Shown piece by piece: positions 35,631 to 48,004 of a stretch of 64,000 nucleotides of DNA (position 1 is the first letter of the stretch; every line of letters begins with the position of its first letter). Position numbers and translations under genes: made by a program. The notes beneath the pieces are model-generated. The model did no database searches. It saw nothing but the letters and a program-made list of their open reading frames with translations, and was not told the DNA's origin. Location: positions 9,244,285-9,308,284 of the forward strand of contig JAVMKO010000021.1 in NCBI GenBank assembly GCA_032164245.1, given 5' to 3'. The DNA comes from Sternotherus odoratus (taxonomy: Eukaryota; Chordata; Testudines; Kinosternidae).

Positions 35631-37002
35631 CAAGGAGGATGGGGACCCGAGGCAGCTGAGTCCCTGCATCGGAGGGGAGAGCCGTGTGAAGATAGTCCCC
35701 TCCACACATGGACGGTGTGGTATTACTGCTCCCATCCCCCTATTTTTAGTCCATAAGATGTTTGGTTTGTATATCCATTGATCATCATTCCAAACTACCC
35801 TCCTCCTTTAAGGTCTCAACGCACATGGTCCAGCCTCTCCCACCCACCCTGCCTCTCTCTAGCCTCACCCCTGCCTTTCTGGCTGTCTCGATCTCAGCAC
35901 CCAGTGCCACCTCTGCCAGCATGAGAGCCTTCTCCTGGGCAGTTCCTCTGCCGGGTCTATTTTCAAATCACGTCTGAAAATGGCCCTTTTCTCTTCCTGT
36001 GCTACATAGTTCCTTACCTGTCTCTATGTGGGGTATCCAGTGAAAGATTCTGTTCAAAATAAAGCAATATTGTATGAGTAGGGACGACCTGGGCAAAGGA
36101 ACGTGCCATAAAAGTGACCCATGTTCTTGCAGATCTTTAACTGGAGGCTGATGGGAAGAGGGAGGGAGCAGTCAGCACAGAGGAGAGGACTCAAAATCAT
36201 CAGATCGGCATGTAGCTACTGAAGATATATAAAGTCGGAGGAAATTATATTAGCCCCGTGTATGGGACCACTGAGGCTACACATACAATATGACATGACT
36301 TAGCACTTACCTTCTGAGAACCTGGCTGTTGAAATCGGGTAGGTGCTCAAGTGAACTGTTCCTGTGTTCAATATTGAACACCTGGGAGTTGAGAGCAGTG
36401 CTTGTACAGCACCGAGCACACTGGAGCCATGGTCCTGTTGCATTCTTCGGGCACTACAGTGAAGAATGATAATAATAAAGGGTGTTCTCAGGAGATGGCC
36501 CTTGACTCTGGGATTCATCACCGTTATGGGCTAGGGACTCAAGTTTAAACTCCAGGGTGTGGCACAAGACTCCTCCCTTTCCCCCGACTTTGGCCTCGGG
36601 AGCAGGGCTGCTGCCTCTTGATTGTGAGGCATGTCGTTTTCCTTTGGTTCTTCTGCAAACGACAGATGTTACAAATCTGCCTGTGCTCCCGGATGGGTGA
36701 GCGAGCACATTACAGAACACGAACGAATACGGGGACGTTATGAAAAGGCTCCGGGAGGGAAGTCATGTGCTCAGGCTTACGGAGTGGGATGATGAATGTG
36801 CTACATCAGCATCCAGCATCCCCTATAAATAGAGAAGGTGGGGGTGGGGGTGGGTGGATCAGGGTACAGTAGGTGGTATTCTCGTGTCTTAGCCACCACA
36901 CTACGGAAAGCCAGACTTCCAAAGAACCAGCTTTTCAAAGGGAGTTCAAAGATGCCAACAGCCGGTGTTAGGATTCACAAAAGCATTTGAGGACTCAAGA
37001 GG
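35631..37002. other. Intergenic stretch, no gene recognised
   Basis: Between NDUFS5 and MACF1. I see no exon. Bases 35750-36060 resemble the tail of an old LINE (TGTGCTACATAGTTCCTTAC) but cannot be assigned. Confidence 0.35.
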
Positions 37003-37210
37003 TAACAAAGTCCTGTGGCACCTTAAAGACTAACTATAAAGTTTTGAAGCATGAGCTTTCGTGGGCTAATACCCACTTCGTCGGATGCAAGCAGTGGAAG
37101 TGTCCAGAGGCAGGTACAGAAAAGTAGGCAAGAACCAGGTGGGAGGTAAAAAGGTTAGTCCAATTAGGCTGAACCAAGGCACTGAACTTAGTAAAACCCA
37201 GGAGGTGCCT
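37003..37210 (-). mobile_element. Penelope-type repeat, minus strand
   Basis: The minus strand reads CATCCGACGAAGTGGGTATT, CCCACGAAAGCTCATGC, then GTTAGTCTTTAAGGTGCCAC and AGGACTTTGTTACC. This is a very common amniote dispersed repeat, which I take to be Penelope-like. The family name is from memory. Confidence 0.6.
37049..37088 (-). ncRNA. Hammerhead-ribozyme-like fold, probably inactive
   Basis: On the minus strand: GCAU, then CCGACGA in the place of the hammerhead core CUGANGA, a five-base-pair stem GUGGG/CCCAC, then GAAA, then GCUC and AUGC, which can pair with the first GCAU. Penelope-like elements are known to carry hammerhead motifs. Here the core U is C and an extra A precedes stem II, so activity is doubtful. 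Confidence 0.3.
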
Positions 37211-38181
37211 TTGTAACACTGGCTGCAGGTCTTTTGGCCGATTTTATTTTTGCTTTATTCTTTGGGAGGCTCAGACACCGCAGGGATGGGTGCCGTTATC
37301 AGCCAGATTTTTTATTGTGCTGCTCAGCTCTGTTCATTTTCTTACCTCATCCTCCCCTGCCCCATCTCTGTCTGGTTTGTCTGCCTGTCTCACCCATTCT
37401 CACACTGGGGCAGGGCATGTCTTCCCTGTTACTTGTCTTTACAGTGCCTAGCACAATGAGTTCCCGAGTATGACTGTAACACAAATATTAATAACAATAA
37501 TAAGAGTTTAATCTCTCTTTAGAGCAATTGGGCCTAGTCTGGCTTTCCACCTTTCCTGACTACTGTACTCCTTTCAGGAGTCTGATTTGTCTTGCGTACC
37601 CCCAAGTTTCACCTCACTTAAAAACTACTTGCTTACAAAATCAGACATAAAAATACAAAAGTGTACAGTGCACTGAAAAATTGCTTACTTTCTCATTTTT
37701 ACCATATAATTAAAAATAAATCAATTGGAATATAAACATTGTACTTACATTTCAGTGTATAGTACATAGAGCAGTATAAACAACTTGTATGAAAATTTAG
37801 TTTGTACTGACTTCGCGAGTGCTTTTATGAAGCCTGTTGTAAAACTAGGGAATATGTAGATGAGGTGATGTACCCCCTAGAAGACCACTATGTACCCCCA
37901 GTAGACAGGGAGCGGGGGGGTTGGATAGGGGGTGGGGTTCTGGGGACAGTTAGGGGCGGGGGTCCTGAGAGGCAGCGGTCAGAGGACAAGAAGCCGGGGT
38001 GGGGGTTGGATGGGTCAGGGATTCTGAAGGGGGCAGTCAGGGGGCGGGAAGTGGAAGAGGGTGGATGCCAGGCTGTTTGGGAGGCAGAGCCTTCCTTACC
38101 CAGCCCTCTGTACAGTTTTGGAGCCCCGATGTGGCCCTCAGGCCAAAAAGTTTGCCCACCCCTGGAATAGATAAGAAGACA
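37211..38181. other. Intergenic repeats: LINE tail and DNA-transposon pieces
   Basis: Around 37436-37505 the sequence TTTACAGTGCCTAGCACAAT is the tail of an L3/CR1-type LINE. About 37560-37900 holds two pieces with GTACCCCC phrases from a TIR element. About 37905-38085 is G-rich minisatellite-like sequence. The end at 38125-38165 (GGCCAAAAAGTTTGCCCACC) is the end of a common hAT-like repeat. Confidence 0.45.
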
Positions 38182-38525
38182 GTAAATATCACAATGCCAC
38201 TATATAAATCCACACCTTGAATACTGCGTGCAGTTCTGGTCGCCTCATCTCAAAAAGATATATTAGAATTGGAAAAGGTATATTTGCTTTGGTCAATGTT
38301 CAGCTGAAGCCTCGGTGCGTTGGCATGAGCTGGCACCTTGGAAAAAGTAAAGAGAAGGGCAACAAAAATGATTAGGGAACTGCAACATCTTCCACATTAG
38401 GAGAGATTTTAAAAACTGGCACTGTTCAGTTTGGGAGAGACGACTAAGGGAGGATACGGTAGAAGTCTATAAAGTCAGGAATGATGCAGAGAAAGTGATT
38501 CGAATTCTTACCTCCATCAAAGGGG
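38182..38525 (+). mobile_element. CR1 LINE 3' fragment with a 60-bp insertion
   Basis: CR1 landmarks ATGCCACTATATAAATCCAC, TTCTGGTCGCCTCATCTC and AGAGAAGGGCAACAAAAATG appear in order. The element is interrupted at about 38280-38340 by an unrelated segment flanked by TTGGAAAAGGTA and TTGGAAAAAGTA, which look like a duplicated target site. The reading frame is broken. Confidence 0.85.
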
Positions 38526-39304
38526 GATTGTCAGACTTAATTCACAAATGTCGGTAGAGCCCTTTGAGAGGCTCAGCTGGCAGGATCATTACTAAGTAAT
38601 ACTGCAGCCAGCTGCAAGTGATGTGGTAAGGAAATGACAGATTTGGTGTCTGTGCAGAACTCCAGGGCTCACATTCTTAGCTGGTGCAAATCAGCCTAGC
38701 CCTGTGAATTTCACTAGAGCCATGCCAATTGACACCAGTTGAGGATCTGTCCCCAGGGCTCTCTTGCTACGCTCCCCATATCAAACCTGCCTCTTTTTCC
38801 CCCCCTTTTCATAAATGATTCACCTGCTGTGAGTTGTTTGTTTCCTGTCTCGGAGGCAGAGAGAAACTGAAGTGGATGCTGGGAAGCCACAGACACATCT
38901 AGGAACACTAGTGCAGCAGCATCTGGAGCAGGAGGAACGTGTGTATGAAGCCAGAATGGCTCCCTCATGGGGTCAATCCTGTATGGCCAGGTCAGGACGT
39001 ACCTTATTTGTCAAAGGCAGGAGACACAAGTTGGGTGCGTGGCTGGCAAAATACAATGTCCCGGCGGGAGCCTGAGGTTCAAATGTCCCTACAGTTCTCT
39101 AAACTAGTTCAGTCCATCTCTAGTTGTGAGATGAAGAAAGCGTATTCCCTTTGGTTCCAGGTCATAGAAAGTTTGCTGTGGATGACATCTAGTAATGTAA
39201 AACCTACTCTACTTGGTGTCAAACCACAGAAAACCTGTATTGAGTGGTTCCCTATCATGGAAAATCTGTTCCGGACAGTACCGGAGAACCTGTTTTCAGG
39301 GTTT
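38526..39304. other. Intergenic stretch, nothing recognised
   Basis: No exon or repeat family is recognised. Confidence 0.35.
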
Positions 39305-40045
39305 CCTAAGAACATAAGAATGGCCATGCTGGGTCAGACCAATGATCCATGTAGCTTAGTATCCTGTCTTCCAACAGTAGCTGGGGCCTACTGCTTCAGA
39401 GGGAATGAACAGAACAGGGCAATTATCAAGTGATCTATCTTCTCTCATCCAGTCCCAGACCCAGCAGTCAGAGATTTAGGAACACCCAGAACATGGTGTT
39501 GTGTCCCTGACCATCCTGGCTAATAGCCATTGAGGGACCTGGCCTCCATTAACTTATCTAATTCTTTTTTTAACCCAGTTATACTTTTGGCCTTCACAAT
39601 ATCCCCTGGCAATGAGTTCCACAGGTTGAGTGTGCATTGTGGGAAAAGGATTGCTTATGGTGGTTTTAAATCTGCCTATTAATTTCATTGGGTGATCCCT
39701 GGTTCTTGTGTTATGTGAAAGGGTAAATGACACTTCCCTATTCACTGTCTCCCAACCATTCATGATTTTATAGACCTCTATTATATCCTCCTTAAAGCTG
39801 AACAGTCTCAGTCTTTTTAAATCTCTCAGTGTGGAAGCTGCTCCATGCCCCTACTAATTTTTGTTGCCCTTCCCTGCACCTTTTCCAATTCTAAAATATC
39901 TTTTCTGAGATGGGGCAACTAGAACTTAGTGCTGCTTTCAAGACATGGTCATACCATAGATTTATAGAGTGGCATTTTGATATTTTCTGTCTTATTATCT
40001 ATCCCTTTTCTAAAGGTTGTTAGCTTTTTTGACTGCCACTGCACA
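39305..40045 (-). mobile_element. CR1 LINE 3' fragment, minus strand
   Basis: The plus strand reads AAGAACATAAGAATGGCCAT, GCTGGGTCAGACCAATGATC and GGCAATGAGTTCCACAGGTT, then TATAGACCTCTATTATATCC and GTTGCCCTTCCCTGCACCTT. It is the longest CR1 piece in the window, about 740 bp, with its RT-coding end interrupted by stops. Confidence 0.93.
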
Positions 40046-40194
40046 TCACAGAAAACCCATGGCAGATGATACTATGCTTAAGTACCACATTGATAGATGC
40101 CTTAGAAATACCTAAGCTAGAGCCAGGCATCCTCATTCTGTAAAGGTCGCCGCGGTAATTGTGTGACATGGTGATCCATTCCTGGATGATTTGG

Positions 40195-40370
40195 AATTAG
40201 AGTAAAATGGTGTAGGTGGGTCAAACATTTAGCATTTTTGCTGGCATAGCTATGCCGGTTAGGAGAGTGAAAACATCACACCCCTAACGGACACAACTAT
40301 ACCGGCAAAAACTTAGTGTAGACACACTTATACCAGTAAAAAACCTCCTTTTCCCAGAATAGCTTTGTTT
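40195..40370. mobile_element. Probable small TIR element
   Basis: Inverted phrases GCATAGCTATGCCGG and ACTATACCGGCAAAAA, with TAGTGTAGACACACTTATAC, match a turtle non-autonomous DNA-element family also echoed at 1895-2440. Ends are not fixed. Confidence 0.45.
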
Positions 40371-43300
40371 CTTGTACCAAAAGCTTAGTCAAATGGTAGG
40401 AGCCAATTCCAGTTCTCTGTGATAAAAAGATATCGATAAAATTAAAAGCGAAATATATCAAACTGTAATTCAACCCATCCTAATATACAGAACAGAGACT
40501 TATCAGGCCACAAGAAAAGAAATCCGTTTGCTTTCCACTCTGGAAATGAATGTGATGAGCTAATCAAATGGTTGGACATTGTGATAGGAAACAAAATAAG
40601 TCTGTGAGGGGCCCAATACAGGTTGCCCCAGTTGAAGACAAGTTGAGGCAGGCTAGGCTAGGTTGATATGGACTTGTCCAGTGGAGACCTGAGAGGTCGT
40701 ACTGGTAGGACAGTCCTTGCAATGATTGTGGATAGAAGATGATCAAAGACTCAATACATGGACTGGATATTAGAGGATGTTAGAGAGATCAATTGGCAGA
40801 AAAGCTAAGCATACAATCGTGTTTTGGATAGAAGCTATTAAAAAAATTACTGATCCCAAATCGGGAAGTGGCAAGCAAGAAGAGCGTATTTTGATGGGGG
40901 AACTGGTATAAGCTATACTGTCCAAAAAAACCCTCTTCTTGTGCAGTGGTATAAACTTCATCACCTCTAGCAGGGTTTGCCAGTAAGATAGACAGCCTGC
41001 TGTTGCTATACCATCAATCCCTTTCTAGTAGTGTAGGCAAGGCCTAGGACAAGGTAAATCTTTTCCAAGGCTTTCTAGCTCCATGTGAGCTGATTTCATG
41101 TGGCTAGGGACTTGGAAAAATGGGTCCCTAAAATTCTGAGTATGTTATGTCCCTCATCCCCCAGGAATCCTCGTTGTGGATGGTTGGAATCCACATTAAG
41201 AGCTATAAAAGAAAAATCTCCAAGGATTTCTGATGGACCTCTGAGAAGAGGTCTTTGTGCTGTTCTAGCTCTCTGCCTTCCTTCTGGGGCTCTCTAGTCT
41301 AGATTATGTCTAGGGTTTCATACTTTAGGTTCATGCCAATAAAATCCCAATGAAGCAAAAACTGGAGAATAAGTTCATAAAAATATACACTGAAAACATC
41401 CTCCTTTTAGGATTTTTCTTGTGACTTGCACATGAACTTGTTGGCATTCAGACAGGGAGTTCCAGGGCTGAAATTTTCCTGTAATTCAAGGAAACATAAT
41501 TAAATAATGGCTGATCTTCACCCCTAGTATTTGTGTTTCAAAACAAATTTCCACAATGCTGCAACGCATCCATCAGGAGATAAAGATACTGTCTCCATCT
41601 TTCCAGGGAATTGCCTGAGTGTACTTTTATCTTTCTCTGAACTGGGATTTTCCCCCAGGTTTCATTTATTCTGCTCATGAACTGAAATTTCAAATACAGC
41701 TGTAACCAACACGAATAGTTCAGCCCTTCTTGGTTCTCGCTGTCACTACCACTATCATTACCACTAGCTCTCTCCTGCATTAACAGTTGTTGACAGAGCA
41801 ATTTGATTGTGGAGTGATCTAAAGAACCTCTTGGGAGACAGAAGTATTGAGATAGATTTAAATATTTCCTTCCACACCTGGACTAGCCTTGATTGCCACT
41901 TCTGACACTGCAAGTTCCTTGTGCTTTTTTTCTTTGCCATTTTTCCCCCTCTTTTTAGACACATCTCTTCTCTTTCAGAGTCTGTCAGGTCGTTTATTTA
42001 GCAAAGTAGCAATTATCACAGTCACACACGCCTGTGTCACTAGCACCACTCTAGTTATGAGTCAGTCACAGTTGCCATTATAAGCCCAGTTTTCTAGGGA
42101 CTCGTGATGCAACTGTGATAAAAATGCCATCAGAACAGTCATCGAGTGGGCCTCCCTCAAACCCACTCCTTTCCCGAAGCCACCTATACTGGCCTCCTCA
42201 CCAAGGGTTTCTCTGCGTCTTCTTGTGTTGGAATTATTGTCCTAGATGGTGTCTCTGTCTGCATCCAACATTAAGCACCTCTGGAAAATGACCTTGTCTT
42301 TTGCAAAGCATGGCTCACATCTACGGAGGAGTGCTTGTTACATAATAAATCATCACCAATGAGGAGGATGTGATGGTCCCAAAATGAGATACAAAAGAGT
42401 TATCTTTACAAGGACTGCCAGACAGCTTCCCTGTCCCTGTCTTTTGAGCAGGGCTAGACAGAACGCCAGTGGCGAATACCCAATGGCTCACTACAATGCT
42501 ATTGTTTAGAGCTCTGTCCCTTGCCCAGCATGTTTTTTTGGTGCCAGTTTGTCAAACAAATGGAATATCTCACATGCAAGTCCTGCAGGATTTCTCCACA
42601 GGAGGGGACTTCTCTTTCTTGCATGCTGATTTCCAGATATGTGGTGGAGGTTGAGGCGGTAAGCTCAGGAACTCTTTCTCCTGTTTGTACAGCACCTAAC
42701 GCAACAAAAGCCCCGATCCTTGATCCTAGACACTGCCATAATAGATAGAACAGTTGTGCCTATCTTGAGGGGCAGCTTTATAGCAAAACAACTATCACTC
42801 CCCCACTCTGTTTCTCCAAGAAGCTTTCCCACTCCAGTGCATTTAAATGAGGTTAAAAACAGTCCCCTATTTTTCTCTCTAAATATCCCTATTTATAGCT
42901 TCTGAGTACAGCTAAATATTCAGCAGCCGGCGTGCCATGACCCATATTGAACACCCAGAATGTGTGACATGCATCACTACCCATGACACATCATCACCAG
43001 ACCTCCAGGACATTGTAACTACCCCGTCCAAACCCAATCAGTTGGCGGGGGAGGGGGAGAGGGGTGCTGTTTGGTTTGCAGCACTGTGCTTTAGTGTTAT
43101 GGGTCTTATTATTTGTTAAATTAACATAGTATGCTCAGCACCACAAGAGAGAGAGTCTCTGCCCAAGGAGCTTACAAACAACACAAAAACACACCGGGAA
43201 GGGTATCTTAAAGCATTTCTTTTTATTTTTTTCTTGTAGCTCTTTTGAGGTCTAATTCCTTGATCTGCTTTCCTTGGTCTCCATATGGAATATTTCCCCT

Positions 43301-43464
43301 CTCCTCTGTACTTGAATGTCAGCACTATTATGGAAGTTTCACCCCCTTTACAGAAAACCTCCCTCAACAGGTTTCATATTTGAAAACATCACACAGGAAA
43401 GTTCCTCTCTGGCCTATCAGAATATAATTCAGTCTGGCTGGGTAAAGATTTCCTGTCTCTTACC
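40371..43464. other. Intergenic stretch, no gene recognised
   Basis: Around 42685 GTTTGTACAGCACCTAACGC is a LINE-tail motif. Otherwise no exon or repeat family is recognised, although the stretch is AT-richer than the MACF1 side. Confidence 0.35.
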
Positions 43465-43684
43465 CAGTGGTTCTCAAACTCGGGGTCCCCTCGGGGGGGG
43501 GCGTCACAAGGTTATGACATAGGGGGTTGCGAGCTGTCCGCCTCCACCCCAAGTCCTGCTTTGCCTCCAGCATTTATAATGGTGTTAAATATATTTTAAA
43601 GCGTTTTTAATTTATAAGGGGGGGTTGCATTCAGAGGATTACTATGTGCAAGGGGTCACCAGTACAGAAGTTTGAGGACCACTG
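43465..43684. mobile_element. 220-bp hAT-like MITE
   Basis: Ends CAGTGGTTCTCAAACTCGGG and AGTTTGAGGACCACTG are inverted repeats. The interior has GCATTTATAATGGTGTTAAA and GTTTTTAATTTATAAGGGGG, as in the abundant turtle family. The flanks share TCTTAC (CTCTTACC and GTCTTACA), an imperfect 8-bp target duplication. No coding capacity. Confidence 0.85.
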
Positions 43685-46057
43685 TCTTACATTGTGCTTC
43701 CATACCCAGAGCCTGATTTAGATCTCACACTGAGTTCCGTGGATTCACTCATTTACACTAGTGAAAATCACGACAGCCTGGTCAGGACAGAATCAAAATG
43801 ACATCATTCTTCTCAGCAATCGGGCCACTGACAACAAAAAGGCTGAGAAACGCCAGATTTCATTCAAAACATTATTTTTTTCAGACCCAGTTCACAATAA
43901 AGGGAGGCACCATCGCCACCATGTGAACCTAAGGAACGTGGTGCAGAGCAACAAGAAGTGCTTCATCATAGGTGCCTTCGGGTCTGACCCCAAATTCCAC
44001 ACGCAGCCATCCCTGAGTTTTGGGCTGTCTGAAATCTGGATCCAGCTCACGATCCAAATTTTGTGGGTTTGGGTCTCTATTTGCATTCCATCCTTCTAAT
44101 GTTTCCCACTCCCTTCGCCTTACAAACTGCCAGGGAAAAGCATGTCTCCATCCCACACCATGTGGTTTATGGCAGAAATGAATCAGATCGAACGGTTAGC
44201 TGCAGAAATCTATCTGGGTTATAGAAACCAATCCCTCTGGAGTCTGTAGGGGGAGGGAAAACCCACAAACTCCTCCAAGAGGATATTAAATGAAAAGCTG
44301 TGTTTTGGAGGCAGCAGCTGGAGAAGAATTTCTAGTAGGAAACCAGTAAGACCCTTGCTCCCCCCAATACCCTGGTCACTCACCTGAGAGTCACATGCTG
44401 CAGGGGTGACACCTGTTATGCTTTCACTCTGATAAACAAGCTTTTAAACACAGAATATTGCTTATGTCAAGATTTGGGAAGAAAAATCCCTCCTCACTGA
44501 TTTATTAGACCCAGCCCAAAGCTGGATGTGATAAGGAAACCTGTGTGGTCTAGTCCTTAAGGACAGGGGTTAGGACTGCTGGGGTCTATTTGCCGCTCAG
44601 TTTGGCTACATGCAAGTAACTTATAATTGCTGTGAGTCACTCTATGTGCTACCCCAGAAGAGGTAGGTTTTACATGAATCTCTCTACATGAATCTAGGAT
44701 GCACAGGGCCCCAAGAACATATAAGACCAGTTGCACCTGCTTAAGCCAGGGCTGGGTTTGGCTGTGTGTCACCTCAAGGGTTAAGCTTAATCTCCCCAGC
44801 CCCATCAGCCCTTGGCCTTCCTGCTGAGACTGAGTTTTTGTGATGAGGGCATTTGACCAGTAGGACCTAGTTTGAGACCCCCAACTCCTTTCACACCAAG
44901 CACCCAACAGACATCAGTGCAACAACTTTTTACCACCTGCCCCGTGAGCCAGGCTGGAGCCAGGAGCCTGAGAGGAAAGGCTCTGTATCCCTGACTAAGT
45001 CACTGATCTGTCCTGTTCCAATTAGGAGAAAAACTTGTACTTCACCCAGTAACTGTTCCTCCAGCAACACTGCCCACCCAGCCCCAGGACAGATGCAGGT
45101 GTTTGAAGACAGTCATAATTAGCAGTTTGCTTTCCTCTGTAGGCAGCAGGGAGATCTGCACAGCCAGGCATGCTACATTTTCTTGCTGACTTTGCAGTGT
45201 GCAGGAGGAAGCTTTATTCATCATTCAGTTTCAGATTGGAGGGAGAGCAGGACTGAGCCTCTCAGTCTCCTCCCAAGCATTTAATGCCAGCTCCTTTAAC
45301 AAGATGAAGTTAGAAGGTTCATTGTCCAGCAAACATAAGAAAATACCAGTTGAGCATAAATCAATTTACTCTGTGCACTTGGAGTTCTTTTCCCCTTAAA
45401 TGATTATTTAAGGCATTTCTGCAAGCAACAGGTTCATCGTTCCTTTTTTTCCTCTCACCCATCTTGGAGACCAAGGAGCCTGTTCGTATCTCAATGCTAA
45501 TGCATAAGGCTAAATATCCTGCTGAACCCTGGACAAATGCAGGGATCAGCAGAGCGAGGATTAAAGAACAATAAATCCTCAAAAAAATGAGAAGCTTTTA
45601 TCACCTTCTAAACGTTTATAGTGTTTAAATCATCATGCATCAACTTGGTTGTAGGTTTCTGAAAGGATCAAGTCATAGACTCCATGTATCAAAGAATGAA
45701 CATTAAAATCCCAGTCCCTGGGGATTAAAAACCCTAGATTAAAGCACAGGCATTTCCCCTCTATGCTCTCGGGTACACTTTTGCTTCAACCATTTTTCAA
45801 AACTAGCTAGGTGTTCAGGCAAATGAAGAACAAAAACAAAGCTTTCACATTTGTAAAGAAAAGCTGAGAAACCAGAGTACCATGCCTCAAAATGAGACCT
45901 CAGTTCCTAAGTGTTGAAGGGGAGCGGTCACCGTGGATAGAAGCATGGAAGGTAGCAGAAAGTGGAATTGCCAGAGACACTCAGCGCAAGTCTTGACTGT
46001 TGCATCACCCCTTAGGAGTGCCCAGAACACAACGTGAAATCTCACAATTGACTGGAC
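43685..46057. other. Intergenic stretch, no gene recognised
   Basis: At about 44540-44640 a reverse MIR-like phrase occurs (TAAGGACAGGGGTTAGGACT). Nothing else is recognised. Confidence 0.35.
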
Positions 46058-46205
46058 TTACAGTGTTGCAGCTGTATTGGTCCTAGGATATGTGAGAAAC
46101 AAGGTAGGTGAGGTAATAGCTTTTATTGGACCAACTTCTGTTGGTGAAAGTGACAAGCTTTCAAGCGCCACAGAGCTCTTCTTCAGGTTGACCAGACTGA
46201 CACAC
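46058..46205 (-). mobile_element. Penelope-type repeat with hammerhead-like core
   Basis: The plus strand carries the landmark TTTTATTGGACCAACTTCTG, as at 387, and ends CAGAGCTCTTCTTCAGG. On the minus strand this is CUGAAGA, a stem GAGC/GCUU, GAAA, then a GUC triplet: all parts of a hammerhead core in order. The family name is from memory, and catalysis is not shown. Confidence 0.6.
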
Positions 46206-47819
46206 AGGGTTTAAAAGCAAAAGTGTATTGCTGTTGTGCAAAAATCAACTCATTGCAGGTGGTAGGCCAGGAGGAAATCTACACTGATCACATATATTAC
46301 CTCATCCATGCTGTCTCTCAGTGACCCAACACTTTCTGCATTTTAATGCAAATGTTATATTTTACCATGTTCTGTCGCCCACTTTAAAAACATTCAAGGT
46401 CCCCGATATGTCCGTTATATATACTGATCCCATAGCACCCAAAGCAACTGAGCAGGTTGTAAATGGACTGTTAGGACCGGAAGACATTGTGACGGGCAAC
46501 CATTAGAAAGCGCAGTTACGCTTCTGAGTCAACTCCAGGAGAGTGCATAATAATGGTATTAGTCTGAGAATGACCTTCTTGTTATCTGTGTGTTTGGGAA
46601 CCAGTTCCCAGCTGCATGAGTGTTTACCCCATCTATGTGAGAATGAATGCGTGGGAAACTAAATGGGGAAACTAAGGCAGGACTGCGTAACCAACAAGTG
46701 CTGACCAATCAGTTTGTTGCTTGCTATTAATGAGATGAGTATGTATGAGATGCAAATGAGCATGGGTATATCTGTGCTGACACACCTCTTTGGGTTGGGC
46801 TTCTCTGGACATCGCCCGGGTGTGTCAGTCATCTTGTATTGCGGCTGTGCTGGCAGATAAGCCCCCCAGCACGAGATGCCATTCCCTCCAATAAACTCAC
46901 CACTTTCCAACTAGCCACCTGTGTGAGGCCTCGTTTCTCCCGGCAACGAGATAATCCCCCTGCAACATGGACCATTATTCCTGTTGTATATTTTGAACAT
47001 GCTAAATTGCACTAGATGCACACCCCCGGGCCCTAACAAAAAGATCCTGACTTACAGAAGCTGTTCGAAATGCTGTAGTTTGGCTCTGCGTTCCAGCTGC
47101 TGAGGACACAAGACGATGAGCCAGTCAATCTGTCGGATTCCTTCTGACTCCTTATTTCTACTCCTGCTCCTCCTGCTGGGTCCAATTAACAGCACATGGA
47201 GAAAGCAGAGATACAGGCCTGCCCCAGAATCCAAACTGCTGAACTTTAAGGAAGTTTGGATCCATATTTGATTTATTATTGGACTGAGTTTATGATTTGG
47301 GCACTGAAGCTTTACAGCAGAACTATGAACATGGTATAGAGCTATAAAGGTATTTTCGAAGGAAAGAATGTTGGTGATGGAGAACGATCCCCTGGAATCA
47401 CAGATAGAGGAATCTGCACATTGTTCTTTCTGTGTGACCAGACAGCCTAGTTTATGCTATACTAAAATATGTGGCAGGGGCTTTTAAAGGTCACAGAAGT
47501 AACGAAGGGAAGGCAGGTAGCTACAGCCTGATTTTCAGGGGTGCTGAGTGCTCCCAGCTCCCATGGACTTCAACTGGAGTTGTAGGCAGCCAGTGTCTTT
47601 GCAAATCAGGCCCCAAATGTCAGCACAGGAGATTTTACAATGCATTGGTGAGCTGCTCTAGTGCCACAAGGATCCCTCTCAAACTTAGGACACTCACCCA
47701 TAGATCACTCCTCAGGAAAAACAAGACCCAGCCAAGAGGAGGGTTTCAAAGGAGATATTTAATTTCTGAACTGATCAGATACAGACATGGCGTCACTTAA
47801 TCAAAAAGGTGTCAGGCCC
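46206..47819. other. Intergenic stretch downstream of NDUFS5
   Basis: No exon or repeat family is recognised with confidence. Confidence 0.35.
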
Positions 47820-47825
47820 TTTATT
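47820..47825 (-). terminator. NDUFS5: PolyA signal of NDUFS5
   Basis: TTTATT on plus is AATAAA on minus. It lies 180 bases past the NDUFS5 stop codon, a short 3' UTR that suits this small gene. Confidence 0.7.
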
Positions 47826-48004
47826 CAGAACATATATACTCTGCATGGCTGGCCTGCAGGAGAGACAGCCCGCAGAAGAACAGCTGCACACAGGGCATAA
47901 CTGGGCTAACTTTAACAGAAGAGTTTCATTCCCATAACACGTGCACAGAGGGTGATGCATGGTTAGCTCTGCTGTCAGAGCGACACAATGTCACCAGCAG
48001 CAGA

